Shown here one piece after another: positions 1 through 10,400 of a DNA stretch of 64,000 bases. Numbering within the stretch: the first letter of the stretch is position 1; every line of letters begins with the position of its first letter. The DNA comes from Methylocystis sp. SC2. GTDB taxonomy: Bacteria; Pseudomonadota; Alphaproteobacteria; Rhizobiales; Beijerinckiaceae. The stretch covers positions 2,574,501 through 2,638,500 of the forward strand of contig NC_018485.1 in the NCBI RefSeq assembly GCF_000304315.1, written 5' to 3'. The position numbers were made by a program, and so were the translations under genes. The notes beneath the pieces were generated by a model. That model did not search any database and was not told the DNA's origin. It worked only from the letters and a program-made list of their open reading frames with translations.

Positions 1-1
1 T

Positions 2-283
2 GCGGGTTTGGCGCAGGCGATAAAGGCGCGGATTCCGAATATCGTAATCCCTTCCGAGATTCTCGCCGACCCTAAGGGAACGCTCGTTTTCCTCTATGAG
101 GACTACATGTTCGCTGTCGGGAAGGTCGACGCGCCGTGCCCGATTTCGAAAGATGACCCTTGCGTGCAATTCGCCTGGTATTGGCCGGACGCTTGGGAAG
201 TGGTTTCAAAACACAAGGCGCATCTGCTGGCGAGCGTCAGCGGCGGCGCCGGCGATAGGCGGCCGCGGGAGCGCTCGCTTTGA
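2..283 (+). CDS. C-terminal part of a DUF4261-like protein, cut by the window edge
   Basis: The frame is open to the left edge, so the true start lies outside the window. About 93 codons are visible. The segment ending PDAWEVVSKHKAHLL resembles the middle of DUF4261-family proteins, in which a His-Lys/Arg-Ala-His stretch follows an Ala-rich active-site-like strand; the assignment is from memory of the family. The family normally continues about 100 residues past this point. Here the frame ends within 15 residues in an Arg-rich tail, which suggests C-terminal truncation or decay. The stop overlaps the TTG start of the next gene. DUF4261 genes often sit in effector or polymorphic-toxin neighbourhoods, which fits the genes that follow. 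Function unknown. Confidence 0.5.
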   Translation, partial: AGLAQAIKARIPNIVIPSEILADPKGTLVFLYEDYMFAVGKVDAPCPISKDDPCVQFAWYWPDAWEVVSKHKAHLLASVSGGAGDRRPRERSL

Positions 284-1194
284 TCGCTCTCATTCGTAAA
301 ATTCCGCTCCTGGGCTTTTTCGCGCGGATTCGCGTGCGCTCGGCTTCGCTCACATCCTTGCTTTCCGGCATTCTCTTCCTCGCTGGCGCAGTGGCTGCTG
401 CGGCCGGCGACGATTGCATCCCTAACGAACGCTTCGTCAATGATCCGGACGGGCGTCGTTTTCTCGAACTGCGCTGGCTGATGGACCCGCCCGGCTGGCG
501 CGTCCGCCTGCGCGTGCCCGCCGAATATGTGACATGGGCCGATGTCGGGTGCGTGCCCGCCTTGGGGCGCGGATATCCAGATCCGAACTATCGGGACGTC
601 TATGTGCATGGGTTTAGCATCGGCGTGGATCTGCCGGATTTCACGGTTCTGCATCCGACCGATCGACACATCTGGAATCGAGGGCTCGACACGACAAAGA
701 TGGTTGTGAGGCTGGATTCCGAAGTAAAAGTGCAGGGTGGCGAGGCTGAAAAGGTTCAAGCGCTTCAGGAAATGTTCTATGGCAGACAACGGATTTCTCT
801 TGATCCCGATAGTGTGTCTTTGAAATCAAGCCACCTGACTGTTGGCCCAAAGCCGGACAAGTTCAATTTGAAGCGCATCGGCGTCATCGGAGATATGAGC
901 CGCTACAAGACCGAGCTGGGGGGGGGAGAGGCCGTCGATTACTACTATGTCGACAGAAAGCCGATCGATCTCTGGTTCGAGTGTCAGGCGGAAGAAATCA
1001 AGGATCACACGGAAGACTCGGGATGGAATCGTCGCCCCGAATGCCAGATGTTTTTCCGCTATGCGCGCCTGGACGCTGTAATTAAAGCCAGGTTCCCACG
1101 AATATTCATGCCGATGTGGCCGGAGATCAAGCTGAAGCTTGATCGGCTTTTGGACACATTCGAAGTTGGCGAACTGAATGAAGGACAATTGTGA
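280..1194 (+). CDS. Secreted protein of unknown function, possible immunity partner of the next gene
   Basis: 304 residues, with a TTG start overlapping the previous stop. Residues 21-42 form a hydrophobic stretch (LLSGILFLAGAVAAAAG) after a basic N-terminus, so export by the Sec route is likely. The mature part has paired cysteines (near DDCIP and DVGCVP, and later FECQ and PECQ), as expected for a periplasmic, disulfide-bonded protein. I do not recognise the family. The stop codon overlaps the start of the next gene (GTGATG), so the two are translationally coupled. Secreted proteins coupled to large modular exported proteins are often immunity proteins; this role is inference from position only. 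Confidence 0.6.
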   Translation: MIALIRKIPLLGFFARIRVRSASLTSLLSGILFLAGAVAAAAGDDCIPNERFVNDPDGRRFLELRWLMDPPGWRVRLRVPAEYVTWADVGCVPALGRGYPDPNYRDVYVHGFSIGVDLPDFTVLHPTDRHIWNRGLDTTKMVVRLDSEVKVQGGEAEKVQALQEMFYGRQRISLDPDSVSLKSSHLTVGPKPDKFNLKRIGVIGDMSRYKTELGGGEAVDYYYVDRKPIDLWFECQAEEIKDHTEDSGWNRRPECQMFFRYARLDAVIKARFPRIFMPMWPEIKLKLDRLLDTFEVGELNEGQL

Positions 1195-2888
1195 TGACGG
1201 CGCTCAATCGTACGGACATTGTTATGCTCGACGCCTATGCGAGAGCGGGCGATCGACATGGCTATTATTCTTATCTAGCGAGCTTCGGCGACGGCTACGC
1301 GGGTCTAGCGCGTGATGTCGTGACAGGTCACACACTATCTGGTTACGTCGCGAATAATTACATGGAAACCGCTTTTCGCGAGCGTGGAATCAGCGTCACT
1401 CCCGATTTGATGAATAGAGTTGGTATTGAATTGATGCGCGAAGATTTGAAGGTGCGTCAAGACGAGGTAAAAATCGGCAAGTCCGGTCTGAATTTGGACT
1501 CGAATATTATTGCCGAATATCACAGGAGCGTTTTCGAAAAGTTCTCAGGAGGGAAAGTCGGCCTTGAGGCTTGGACAGCCGGTCAGCCGTTGAAAGATGC
1601 GTTGGCTGCTGGCGCCGCCACGGGAGATTATACGAAAGCCAATCAGGAATTTCGCTACATCCAGGAGCATCCTTGGTGTTACGGCATCGAGCAGGTCGGC
1701 AAACATAGTTTTCAGGACGGGATTGGCACTCAGTGGGGCACATGGGTGCAACGCAACACTATCGGCTTTATCCAATACCTAGCGAGAGGCGGCGAAATCC
1801 TCGACACAGCCGTTGAAGCGGGCGCCATTCCATTCCAGCCGCCGTTTTATCCATTCCAGGGAACATTAATTGATACATCGGCTCGCACTGGTCAAAACTA
1901 TTCTTTTGCGGACGTCCCAATAAACGGCTCAGTTCAATTCCTTGAGGACGGCAAGGCAGGTTCTAACGGCGCCTCCAAATCCCAACTCGACGTGACGCGT
2001 CCGGGGAACTCCTCCTTCGGCAATGATTACGGCGACGGCAATCTGCCAGGAAACGGAACGGGTTTTTCCGTCTCGGCGGGCAACTCGGTCACAACCGGCT
2101 TCGGAAGCGGTCTCTTCGGCGACGCGACGAGCGGGCTGAGCGGTCTCTTCGGCGACGCGACGAGCGCGCTGGGGAATCTCCTCGGTTCGGGCAATTATTC
2201 ACTGGGCTTTGTCGACAACGGCTTCGTGTTCAACGCGAACTTTGGCTATCAGGGGCAGAATATCAATTTGCCCGACTTCGGAAAGCCTGTGCTGCCCTTC
2301 GATGGCGGCGGGTCGGAGAGCGGAATCGGCTTCAACAGCCTCGGCGACCTCGGCCGCATGTTCGGGGGACTCTGGTCGGATGTGAAGAGCGTCTTTTCGA
2401 GCGTCGGCAATTTCTTTGACAATATTTTCGGCGGCATCGGCGATTTCTTCAGCAGCATCTTTCCCGTGGCGCTCGATTTGAACGGCGACGGCGTGCAGCT
2501 GACGCCGGTGACGTCGTCGAACACTTATTTCGACATGGCGGGCGACGGCTATCAGCATTTGACCGCCTGGGCCGCTCCGGGCGACGCGCTTTTGGCCTAT
2601 GACGCCAACAATGACGGGAAGATCGACCAGCAGAACGAAATCGACTTCACGCAATGGGACCCGACGGCGACCTCCGACATGCAGGCGCTGCGCGACGTGT
2701 TCGACACCAACCATGACGGCAAGCTCAGCGCCAGCGACGCGAAGTTCTCGCAGTTCAAGCTGATCGTCAGCAACGCCGACGGCTCTACAGTCGCGACGCC
2801 GATCGACGGGACGGCGGGCAGGCTTAATCAGTGTAATTCCCAAACGAGGGTGAAAAAATCCCGATTTACTTATCTGAACGCCGCGTGA
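1194..2888 (+). CDS. Truncated modular calcium-binding protein, paralogue of the giant exported protein
   Basis: 564 residues from the ATG at 1194; a GTG at 1191 is an alternative, and GAAGGAC precedes both. The N-terminal 220 residues are unlike the giant protein at 4410; this type of start (AGDRHGYYSYLASFGDGYAGLA) is seen in large alphaproteobacterial calcium-binding proteins. From about residue 242 (NGSVQFL) it aligns closely with residues 267-565 of the giant protein: a Gly/Ser/Asn-rich linker, then VALDLNGDGVQL and EF-hand-like loops DANNDGKID and DTNHDGKLSASD. Similarity stops sharply at 2783 and a 34-residue unrelated tail follows. It therefore lacks the 56-residue repeats and any type I export signal, so it is probably a broken older version of the giant gene. 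It may still be expressed, but export by the downstream system is unlikely. Confidence 0.75.
   Translation: MTALNRTDIVMLDAYARAGDRHGYYSYLASFGDGYAGLARDVVTGHTLSGYVANNYMETAFRERGISVTPDLMNRVGIELMREDLKVRQDEVKIGKSGLNLDSNIIAEYHRSVFEKFSGGKVGLEAWTAGQPLKDALAAGAATGDYTKANQEFRYIQEHPWCYGIEQVGKHSFQDGIGTQWGTWVQRNTIGFIQYLARGGEILDTAVEAGAIPFQPPFYPFQGTLIDTSARTGQNYSFADVPINGSVQFLEDGKAGSNGASKSQLDVTRPGNSSFGNDYGDGNLPGNGTGFSVSAGNSVTTGFGSGLFGDATSGLSGLFGDATSALGNLLGSGNYSLGFVDNGFVFNANFGYQGQNINLPDFGKPVLPFDGGGSESGIGFNSLGDLGRMFGGLWSDVKSVFSSVGNFFDNIFGGIGDFFSSIFPVALDLNGDGVQLTPVTSSNTYFDMAGDGYQHLTAWAAPGDALLAYDANNDGKIDQQNEIDFTQWDPTATSDMQALRDVFDTNHDGKLSASDAKFSQFKLIVSNADGSTVATPIDGTAGRLNQCNSQTRVKKSRFTYLNAA
1917..2783 (+). repeat. Direct repeat, copy 1 (linker plus EF-hand module)
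   Basis: This segment matches 5203-6103 base for base over long stretches, especially 2440-2783 against 5755-6103, which differ at only a few positions. The 5' part is diverged and contains indels. The match ends abruptly inside the codons for NADG at 2783/6103. It marks a duplication or recombination between the two modular genes. Confidence 0.85.
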
Positions 2889-3323
2889 CGATATTAAACC
2901 CATAAAAAACAGACTTCTCTTTAGAGTGCATGACAAAAATCTGACGGCGGGCGAACAGTTTAGGATGCACGCGTCGCGATTTGCGCTTGACTGTAGCAAT
3001 AGCTCCGCTAGCGTTTCGGCCTGGTGAGGCCGAAATCCATTGAGCGCCTCCGAAGGAATTTTTTGATGCTAAAGCGCGGCGGCTCCGGAAGAATCTCGAT
3101 TGCAGTTGCACTGCTTGCGCATCCCTCGCGGCGGCGGAAATTGGCTCGCCCGGTCGCCGATCGCGACCGCGAAGCGTAAACGACGCGCGAGAGCATGGTC
3201 ATGTCTTCCTCGACAAGTGAATCGACGCTGGCGATCGTCATGACGGCCGGCGAGGAGTTTCCGAGCAGAGAGGTTAAAAGGAGTCTCGCTCGACGCCATG
3301 AATTCTTAAAAGAAGAAAATATC
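2889..3323. other. Non-coding spacer with decayed sequence
   Basis: No convincing gene. A hairpin with 9-bp perfect arms (TTTCGGCCT / AGGCCGAAA) lies at 3014-3035 and could end transcription of the truncated gene. A 37-codon frame at 3066-3179 starts with ATG after GAAGGAATTTTTTG, but its product (MLKRGGSGRISIAV...) matches nothing I know. Sequence from 2801 onward (TGTAATTCCCAAACGAGGG) replaces the expected repeat region and may be an insertion-sequence end or deletion scar; I cannot assign a family. Confidence 0.5.
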
Positions 3324-4364
3324 TTGGATCACAATAAGCGAAACTATCTGGCAGCGGGGATAAGCGCATGCGTCTTGGCTATTTCTTTATTTTGTTCTGC
3401 TGCGCCTGCCAGGGCAATTGATTGCGCGCTTGCGCAAACCCGAGCGGATAAAGCGATTTGCGCCGATACAGAAGCTCGCGCTGCCGATGAGTTGTTGGGT
3501 CTCGCGTACAATCGCTTGCGAGAAGAGCTTACAGCAAAGGAACGGTCGGCTTTAAAGCAATCTCAAACTGACTGGATCCAATGGCGTAACAACTCATGTG
3601 AAGAACAACGTGAGACCGCGCCATTTATAAAATGCTTGATTGAAGACACCAAGCTAAGGGAGACCTATTTGGCGGGGCGCGCAGCCTCAGGGAGCGGCGG
3701 CCACTTGGTTGCGGGAAGGCCCTTTTTCATGCGCGTTCCGGCCGCGAAGGGCCAGGCTAGACTGACTATTGAAGCCTTTCATTTTCGTCCCGGCGCGGCG
3801 TGGATGGCGGACGCAAACAGGTTTATCGATGAACATATACAAAGAGCTATTGGTGATTCAAACTTGCGTGATGTCGATGCATCTCTGATGCGGGGAGCGG
3901 AACTTTTTGTGGACCTGTCGGTGCAGTTAAGTTATCTCTCTGCGAACATTGCCTCTATTGGCGTCGCATATGAAAACTATATTGGTCAAGCGCATCCGTT
4001 CCGCTATTCAGTAAATAGGGCATTTGATGTTAATTCCGGGCGTGTTTTAAATTTTAATGATTTATTTGATGAGGCCGGCGCAACGGAAATATTGCAGCTT
4101 TGCGCGCCACAAGTAAAAGAGCAAAAAGATAAACGTGAGTCCACGGGAGAAAAGTCATCGGTTAGGGAGAATCTAAGCGACGATGAGCGGGGGGAACTTT
4201 CAGATAGGACACGCGATCTGGAATCCTGGAGTTTTACAAATTCGGCTGCAGAGATTTATTACGGGGATTATGCCTTTGGCGGATTCGGAGAATGCATGTG
4301 TCAGTGCGAGTTACCATATTCAACCTTAAACAAGATCATAAAAAAGGAATATATCCTGCAGTAG
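3324..4364 (+). CDS. Secreted protein with an LprI-like (DUF1311) domain and a DUF3298-like C-terminus
   Basis: I choose the TTG at 3324 because AGAAG lies 8 bases upstream and a clean signal peptide (NYLAAGISACVLAISLFCSA, cleavage after APARA) follows at once. The longest frame opens at 3195. The mature N-terminus (about 75 residues) is LprI-like: cysteines in IDCALAQ, KAICAD, NNSCEE and IKCLIED, with the conserved QTDWIQWRNNSC stretch. LprI of Mycobacterium is a lysozyme inhibitor. The C-terminal half resembles DUF3298/RsiV-type domains (ENYIGQAHPFRYSVN, then RVLNFNDLFDE); RsiV itself binds lysozyme. The gene lies 45 bases before the giant protein whose N-terminus may be lysozyme-like, so a periplasmic immunity role is an attractive inference. 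Base composition is more AT-rich than in core genes. Confidence 0.75.
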   Translation: MDHNKRNYLAAGISACVLAISLFCSAAPARAIDCALAQTRADKAICADTEARAADELLGLAYNRLREELTAKERSALKQSQTDWIQWRNNSCEEQRETAPFIKCLIEDTKLRETYLAGRAASGSGGHLVAGRPFFMRVPAAKGQARLTIEAFHFRPGAAWMADANRFIDEHIQRAIGDSNLRDVDASLMRGAELFVDLSVQLSYLSANIASIGVAYENYIGQAHPFRYSVNRAFDVNSGRVLNFNDLFDEAGATEILQLCAPQVKEQKDKRESTGEKSSVRENLSDDERGELSDRTRDLESWSFTNSAAEIYYGDYAFGGFGECMCQCELPYSTLNKIIKKEYILQ

Positions 4365-4409
4365 AATTTTACTATAAAACATCCAACATATTCTTTCGGA
4401 GATGCTCTC

Positions 4410-7400
4410 ATGACGTATATACTTACAATAAATCAGCTTTTCGCGATCCTGACAGCGACTGAGGGCGCTAAGAAAAATACAGTATCGTATCCTGTTCCTG
4501 ACGCAGAATTCGGTCACGAGCCTCCGATGAATCAGCGTGGTAGATATGGAGGAAATCATTCTGGGTTTTCCTTTGGGCGCGTCCAATTAGATATTGGAAA
4601 TAATCCGATCGCTCGGGAGGCATATGAACAAATTCTGCAGTTAGGTCTCTCTAACGGCTTGATAAACAATGAACAGCAGTTGTTTTTGAGCAAATTTTCG
4701 GTTATGCGTCCAGATGCGAATCGTAATTTCCCGGATTTGCACCAAAGTTGGCGTGAGGCCAAATCTTTATTGAATGACAAACTCTTTGGGCCGGATAGTC
4801 CTTTAGCTGATCAAGTTAGCTCCATAATTAGTGATGCGCAACATAGATGGCTTGAGAAGGGAGCTCTGCCCAACATCAATAGATTTCTTAGTAATCATTC
4901 CACGGGCGTTTTCAATCAAAACTCCCCGGATTTCGCCCGGGCTATCGCTGTAATTTCATCGCTCCAAAATCGGTCCGGTAATCTCGATCGTTTCACGGCT
5001 GCCTTTGGCAAGTCAGGAGAGACTTTATCGGACTTGAAGACCGCGTGGGCAACGCAGTTGGGAGACGGCCGCGGGCGCGACGACTGGTCGCTTATCAGCA
5101 GGGGCGCGGCGGTATTTGAGAACCTTAATCTGGGTGGCCAGCAGCTCAACTCAGTATCTGGGTTCGACCCTGCGGCGATCGCTCGTTTTTTAGATTACAC
5201 GCGGCCGATATCGGGAAGTGTTGAATTTCTCCCCTCTGGACAATTCTACCCCTATTCGGGCGGATCCAACGGCTTTTCCAGATCCCAGCTCGACGTGACC
5301 GGCCCAGGGAGTTCGTCCTTCGGCAATGGTTACGGCGACGGCAATCTGCCAGGAAACGGGAGTAGTTTCTCCGTCTCGGCGGGCAACTCGGTCACGCCCG
5401 CCTTCGGAAGCGGTCTCTTCGGCGATGCGACGAGCGGGCTGGGCGGTCTCTTCGACGACACGACCAGCGCGCTGGGGAATCTCCTCGGATCGGCCAATTA
5501 TTCGCTGGGCTTTGTCCCGAACGGCTTGATGTTCGGCGCGAACTTCGGCGATTCGGGGCAGGCCAACATCAATCTCCCCGGCTACGGGGCGGGCTTCCAT
5601 TTGCCCTCTTATGGCGGCGGGTCGGAGAGCGGGGTCGGCTTCAACAGCATCGGCGACCTCGGCCGCCAGGCGCGGGGATGGGTGAATAATTTCGTCTCGG
5701 ATGTGAAGAGTGTGTTTTCGAGCGTCGGCAAATTCTTCGGCAACATTTTCGGCGGCATCGGCGATTTCTTCAGCAGCATCTTTCCCGTCGCGCTCGATTT
5801 GAACGGCGACGGCGTGCAGCTGACGCCGGTGACGTCATCGAACACTTTTTTCGACATGGCGGGCGACGGCTATCAGCATCTGACCGCCTGGGCCGCTTCG
5901 GGCGACGCGCTTTTGGCCTATGACGCCAACAATGACGGGAAGATCGACCAGCAGAACGAAATCGACTTCACGCAATGGGACCCGACGGCGACCTCCGACA
6001 TGCAGGCGCTGCGCGACGTGTTCGACACCGACCATGACGGCAAGCTCAGCGCCAGCGACGCGAAGTTCTCGCAGTTCAAGCTGATCGTCAGCAACGCCGA
6101 CGGCACGCGGACGCTGCAGACGCTGGCGCAGGCGGGGATCGCCTCGATCAATCTCATCGAGGACCAGACCACCCGCGCCTTCGCCGACGGCTCGTCGATC
6201 GACGGCCAGACGAGTTTCACGCGCACCAATGGAACGACGGGAACGGCGGCGACGGTCACGCTCGTCTATGACGCCGCGGGCGCCGCCCTGCGCTCCACGA
6301 CGACGCAAAACGCCGACGGCTCGAAGACCATCGACAATAAGTCGCTCAACGCGGATGGAAGCGTCGCCAGCGAGCGCATTCTGACCACCTCGGCCGACGG
6401 CAAGACCAAGACGCTGTCGGTCGATCTCGATGGCGACGGGGTGATCGACCAGATCCAGACCTCCGTTACGGTGGTCAACGCCAATGGCTCGAAGACCGAG
6501 ACGGTGACCGACAAGACAGCGGGCGGCGCGGTTCTGGCCCGCCGGGCGACGACGACCAGCGCAGACGGAAAGTCGATCACGATCCAGACCGACCCGGATG
6601 GCGGCGGCGCCTGGACCCGCGTCGAGACGATCGTCGTGGCCGCCGACGGCTCACGCACCAACACGGTCTCGAATCTCAACGTCAACGGGTCGCTGATCGA
6701 CAAAACGATCGTGACCACGAGCGCAAACGGGCTGACAAGCCAGACGAAGACGGATGTCAACGGCGACGCCGTTTTCGATTTAACCACGAACGAGGTCATC
6801 GTGGTCAACGCGGACGGCAGCCGCACGGAGACGGTCAGGGAAACGAACGCCAATGGCTCGCTGCGCGACGCATGGGTGAAGACCACCAGCGCCGACGGAC
6901 TTTCGAAGACGACGGTCTTCGATCTCGACGGCAATGCGACGACCGATCTGACGACCACGGAAGTCGTCGTGAAGAACGCCGACGGCTCCTACACGACCAC
7001 GACCACGAACAATAATGGAAACGCCTCGCTCCGCGATCAGACGAAAACCCTGCTTTCGGCCGACAATCTGTCGCGGACGACCCAGTCGGACGTCAATGGC
7101 GACGGCGTCTGGGACGTGACCACCACGGACGTCACGACGATCAACGCCGACGGCGGCCGGACGCAGACCGTCACGGATTTAAACGCGGATGGCTCCAAGC
7201 GCGACAAGACGGTGATCGCCAAGGCGGCGGACGGCCGGTCGAGGACCATCCAGATCGATCAGAACGGCGACGCGATCTGGGACAGCGTCGAAACCATCGT
7301 CGTCGCGGCGAATGGCTCGAGCGTCGATACGACGACCACCTACAACAGCAACGGCAGCATCATCGACAAGTCGATCGTCTCGACGAGCGCCGACGGGCTG

Positions 7401-10400
7401 ACGCGAACCAGCCAGGTCGACGCCAATGGCGACGCCATCATCGATCTGATCACGACGGAGACGACGGTAAAGAACGCCGACGGCTCGTCCACCCAGACGA
7501 CCGCCAACAAGGCGAACAACGGCGCGCTGAAAGACAAAACGATCACGACGACGAGCGCGAACGGGCTGAATGTCTCGACGCAGCTGGACATCGACGGCAA
7601 TGGAACGATCGACCGGACGATTGCCGATGTGACGGTGGTCAACGCCAACGGCAGCCGCACGGAGACGATCACGCAGACGAACGGCAATGCGTCATTGCGC
7701 GCGAAAACGGTCGTGTCGACCAGCGCCGACCACAAGACGGTGACCACGACCACGGATTTGAACGGCGACGGCGTGACGGATGTCACAGAGAGCGTCGCGA
7801 CCGCGACGAACGGCGTCACGACCGACACGGTCGCGGAATTCAATCCGAACGGAACCTTGCGCGCCCGGACAGTTTCAACCGTCAACGCCACGGGCCTGTC
7901 GAAGACCGTGCAGAGCGACGTGAACGGCGACAGCGTGTGGGACACGACGGTTACGGACACGACCGTGCTGAACGCCGACGGCAGTCGCACCCAAACGGTG
8001 CTGACCAAGAACGCCAATGGTTCGCTGCGGTCAAAGGTCGTCGCGACAATCAACGCCACGGGCCTGTCCGTCACGACGCAATCCGACGTCGACGGCGACG
8101 GCGTGAACGACGTGACGACGACGGATGTGACCGTGCTCAACGCCGATGGAAGCACGAGCGAAACCGTCGCTGACTTCAACGCCAACGGGACGAAGCGCGA
8201 TCAAACGGTCATCGTGACCAGCGACGACGGGCTGTCGGTCACCACCTCCGTGGATCTCGACGGCAATGGGAGCGTCGACCGAATCCGCACCGACGTCACC
8301 ACGCTGAACGCCAACGGCAGCCGAGTGGAGACCATTACGGACAAGAATGGCGACGGAACGCTGAGGGACAAGATTTCAATTTCGGCGAGCGCAGACGGCC
8401 GGTCGAAGACGATCTCCAGCGACCTCAACGGCGACGGGCAAAACGACAGCGTCGAGACGATTGCGGTCGGCGCGGACGGCTACACGGTCGATACGGTCGT
8501 CAATTACAATCCCAATGGCTCGCTGCGGGACAAAACGGTCGTGCAGACAAGCGCCAATGGCCTGTCGGGGCGAACGCAAACCGACGTCAACGGCGACGGC
8601 GTGTGGGACGTGACTCGGACGGATGTGACCGTCCTCAACGCCGACGGAAGCACGAGCGAGACGGTCACCGACCTGAACGCGAATGGCTCGACGCGCGCCC
8701 GGACAGTCATCTCGACGAGCGCGAATGGGCTCTCGAAGACTGTCCAGACGGACATCAACGGCGACGGAATATGGGACACGACGGCCGCGGAAATCGCCGC
8801 GCTGAACGCCGACGGTTCGCAGACGCAGACGTATTCGGAGACGAACGCCAATGGTGCGCTCCGGGGCAAGTCCGTCACGACGACGAGTTCTGACGGCAAA
8901 ACCACCTCGATCAGCCGAGACGTCAATGGCGACGGAATAACCGATCAGACGGAAACCACCGTCCTCCAGGCCAATGGCGACGTCATCGACACGCTCACGG
9001 ACCTGTCCAGAGAAGGCGCGCTGCAGAGCAAGCGCGTCACGACGACCAGCGCCACTGGGCTCGCGAAGACCATCGCCTATGACAATAATGGCGATGGAGC
9101 TGACGACCGCACGGAAACTGACGTCACCGTCCTCAACAGCGACGGGAGCCGCGTGGAGACCTACACGGACTACAACGGAACCACGGGCGGCGGCGTCGTC
9201 GAGCGGATCGTGAAGACCGTCAGCGCGAACGGACTGATCGTGACGACGGAACGTACGGGCGTGAACGGCTATGAGACGCTCAATTCTTATGCGACGGATA
9301 CGATCGTTCTGAACGCCGACGGCTCGACGACGGAGACGGTCTCCGTGTCGGCGACGTCGGGCGGCGCGCTCAAGACCAAGGTCGTCACGTCGACGAGCGC
9401 CAGCGGCCTGTCGAAGACGACCCAAACCGACGTCAATGGCGACGGGCGGTTCGACGTGACGGATACGACGACGACCAGTGTCGACGGCAGCCGGGTCGAG
9501 ACGCTTATCAATCTGAACATGGACGGGACGCTGCGCCAGAAGGACGTTTTGACGACGAGCCATGACGGCCTGACGCAGGGCCTTCAGCGCGACACGAACG
9601 GCGACGGCGTCTTCGATCATTTTGAAACCAAATCGCGTAACGCCGACGGCTCGACCTCCGACATCGTCTGGGACACGACCGCCGCTGGCGCGTTGACCTC
9701 AAAAATCAGCACGACGCTGAGCGACGACCAGTTGTCAAAGACGATTTCGATCGATTCGAACGGCGACGGCGTGGTGGATTTGAGCCGGAGCCAGACGACT
9801 GCGCTGAACGTCGACGGCAGCCAAACGATCACCGTCGCCGATTACGGCGCCGCGGGGATTTTGCGCGACCGGACGGTGACGACGGTGAGCGCCAACGGTC
9901 TGACCAAGGTGTCGAAGATCGATGTGAATGGTCGCGGAACATCTCTCGAGACGCAGAACGACGTCACCGCGCTGCACGCCGACGGCAGCAGCACGCGCAC
10001 GATCACCAACGCCTACGCCGACGGAACGATCAAGGATCAGACCATTGCGGCCACGAGCGCGAATGGCTTGACGACGAATATTGTGACGAGGGGGTACGGG
10101 GCGGTCCCAGACGTTAACGAGACGATCACGATTGCGGCCGACGGCGCCAAAACCGATACGCTCTCCTTGAGCTATGCGAATTCGAGCTTGACGACGACCG
10201 TCACGACGACCACGAGCGCAGATGGATTGATCGTCACCTCCCATGAAACCGGCACGGGGATCGGATGGCAACAGGGTCCTCCGCTTTACGTTTATGGCAA
10301 CCCGATCCCGACCGTTGGCCTAGCGGTCAAGGGCGTCGACGTCACGAGCACGAAGGTCTACGTTCCAAACTCCAACGGAAGCTATGCTTGGTACGTAACG

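Noticed and set aside
2801..2880. Named insertion-sequence end at the break of the truncated paralogue
   Set aside because: The sequence TGTAATTCCCAAACGAGGG looks like a terminal repeat, but no second end, target duplication or transposase is present, so no family can be claimed.
6266..9832. Long open frames on the minus strand across the repeat array (for example 6266-6958, 7340-8185 and 8376-9620)
   Set aside because: They are shadows of the 168-base repeat in the giant gene: base composition is biased in all frames, the products are low-complexity Ser/Val/Arg repeats and no start sites stand out.
6303..10290. CRISPR array
   Set aside because: The period is 168 bases, units are coding, and there are no short identical repeats with unique spacers.
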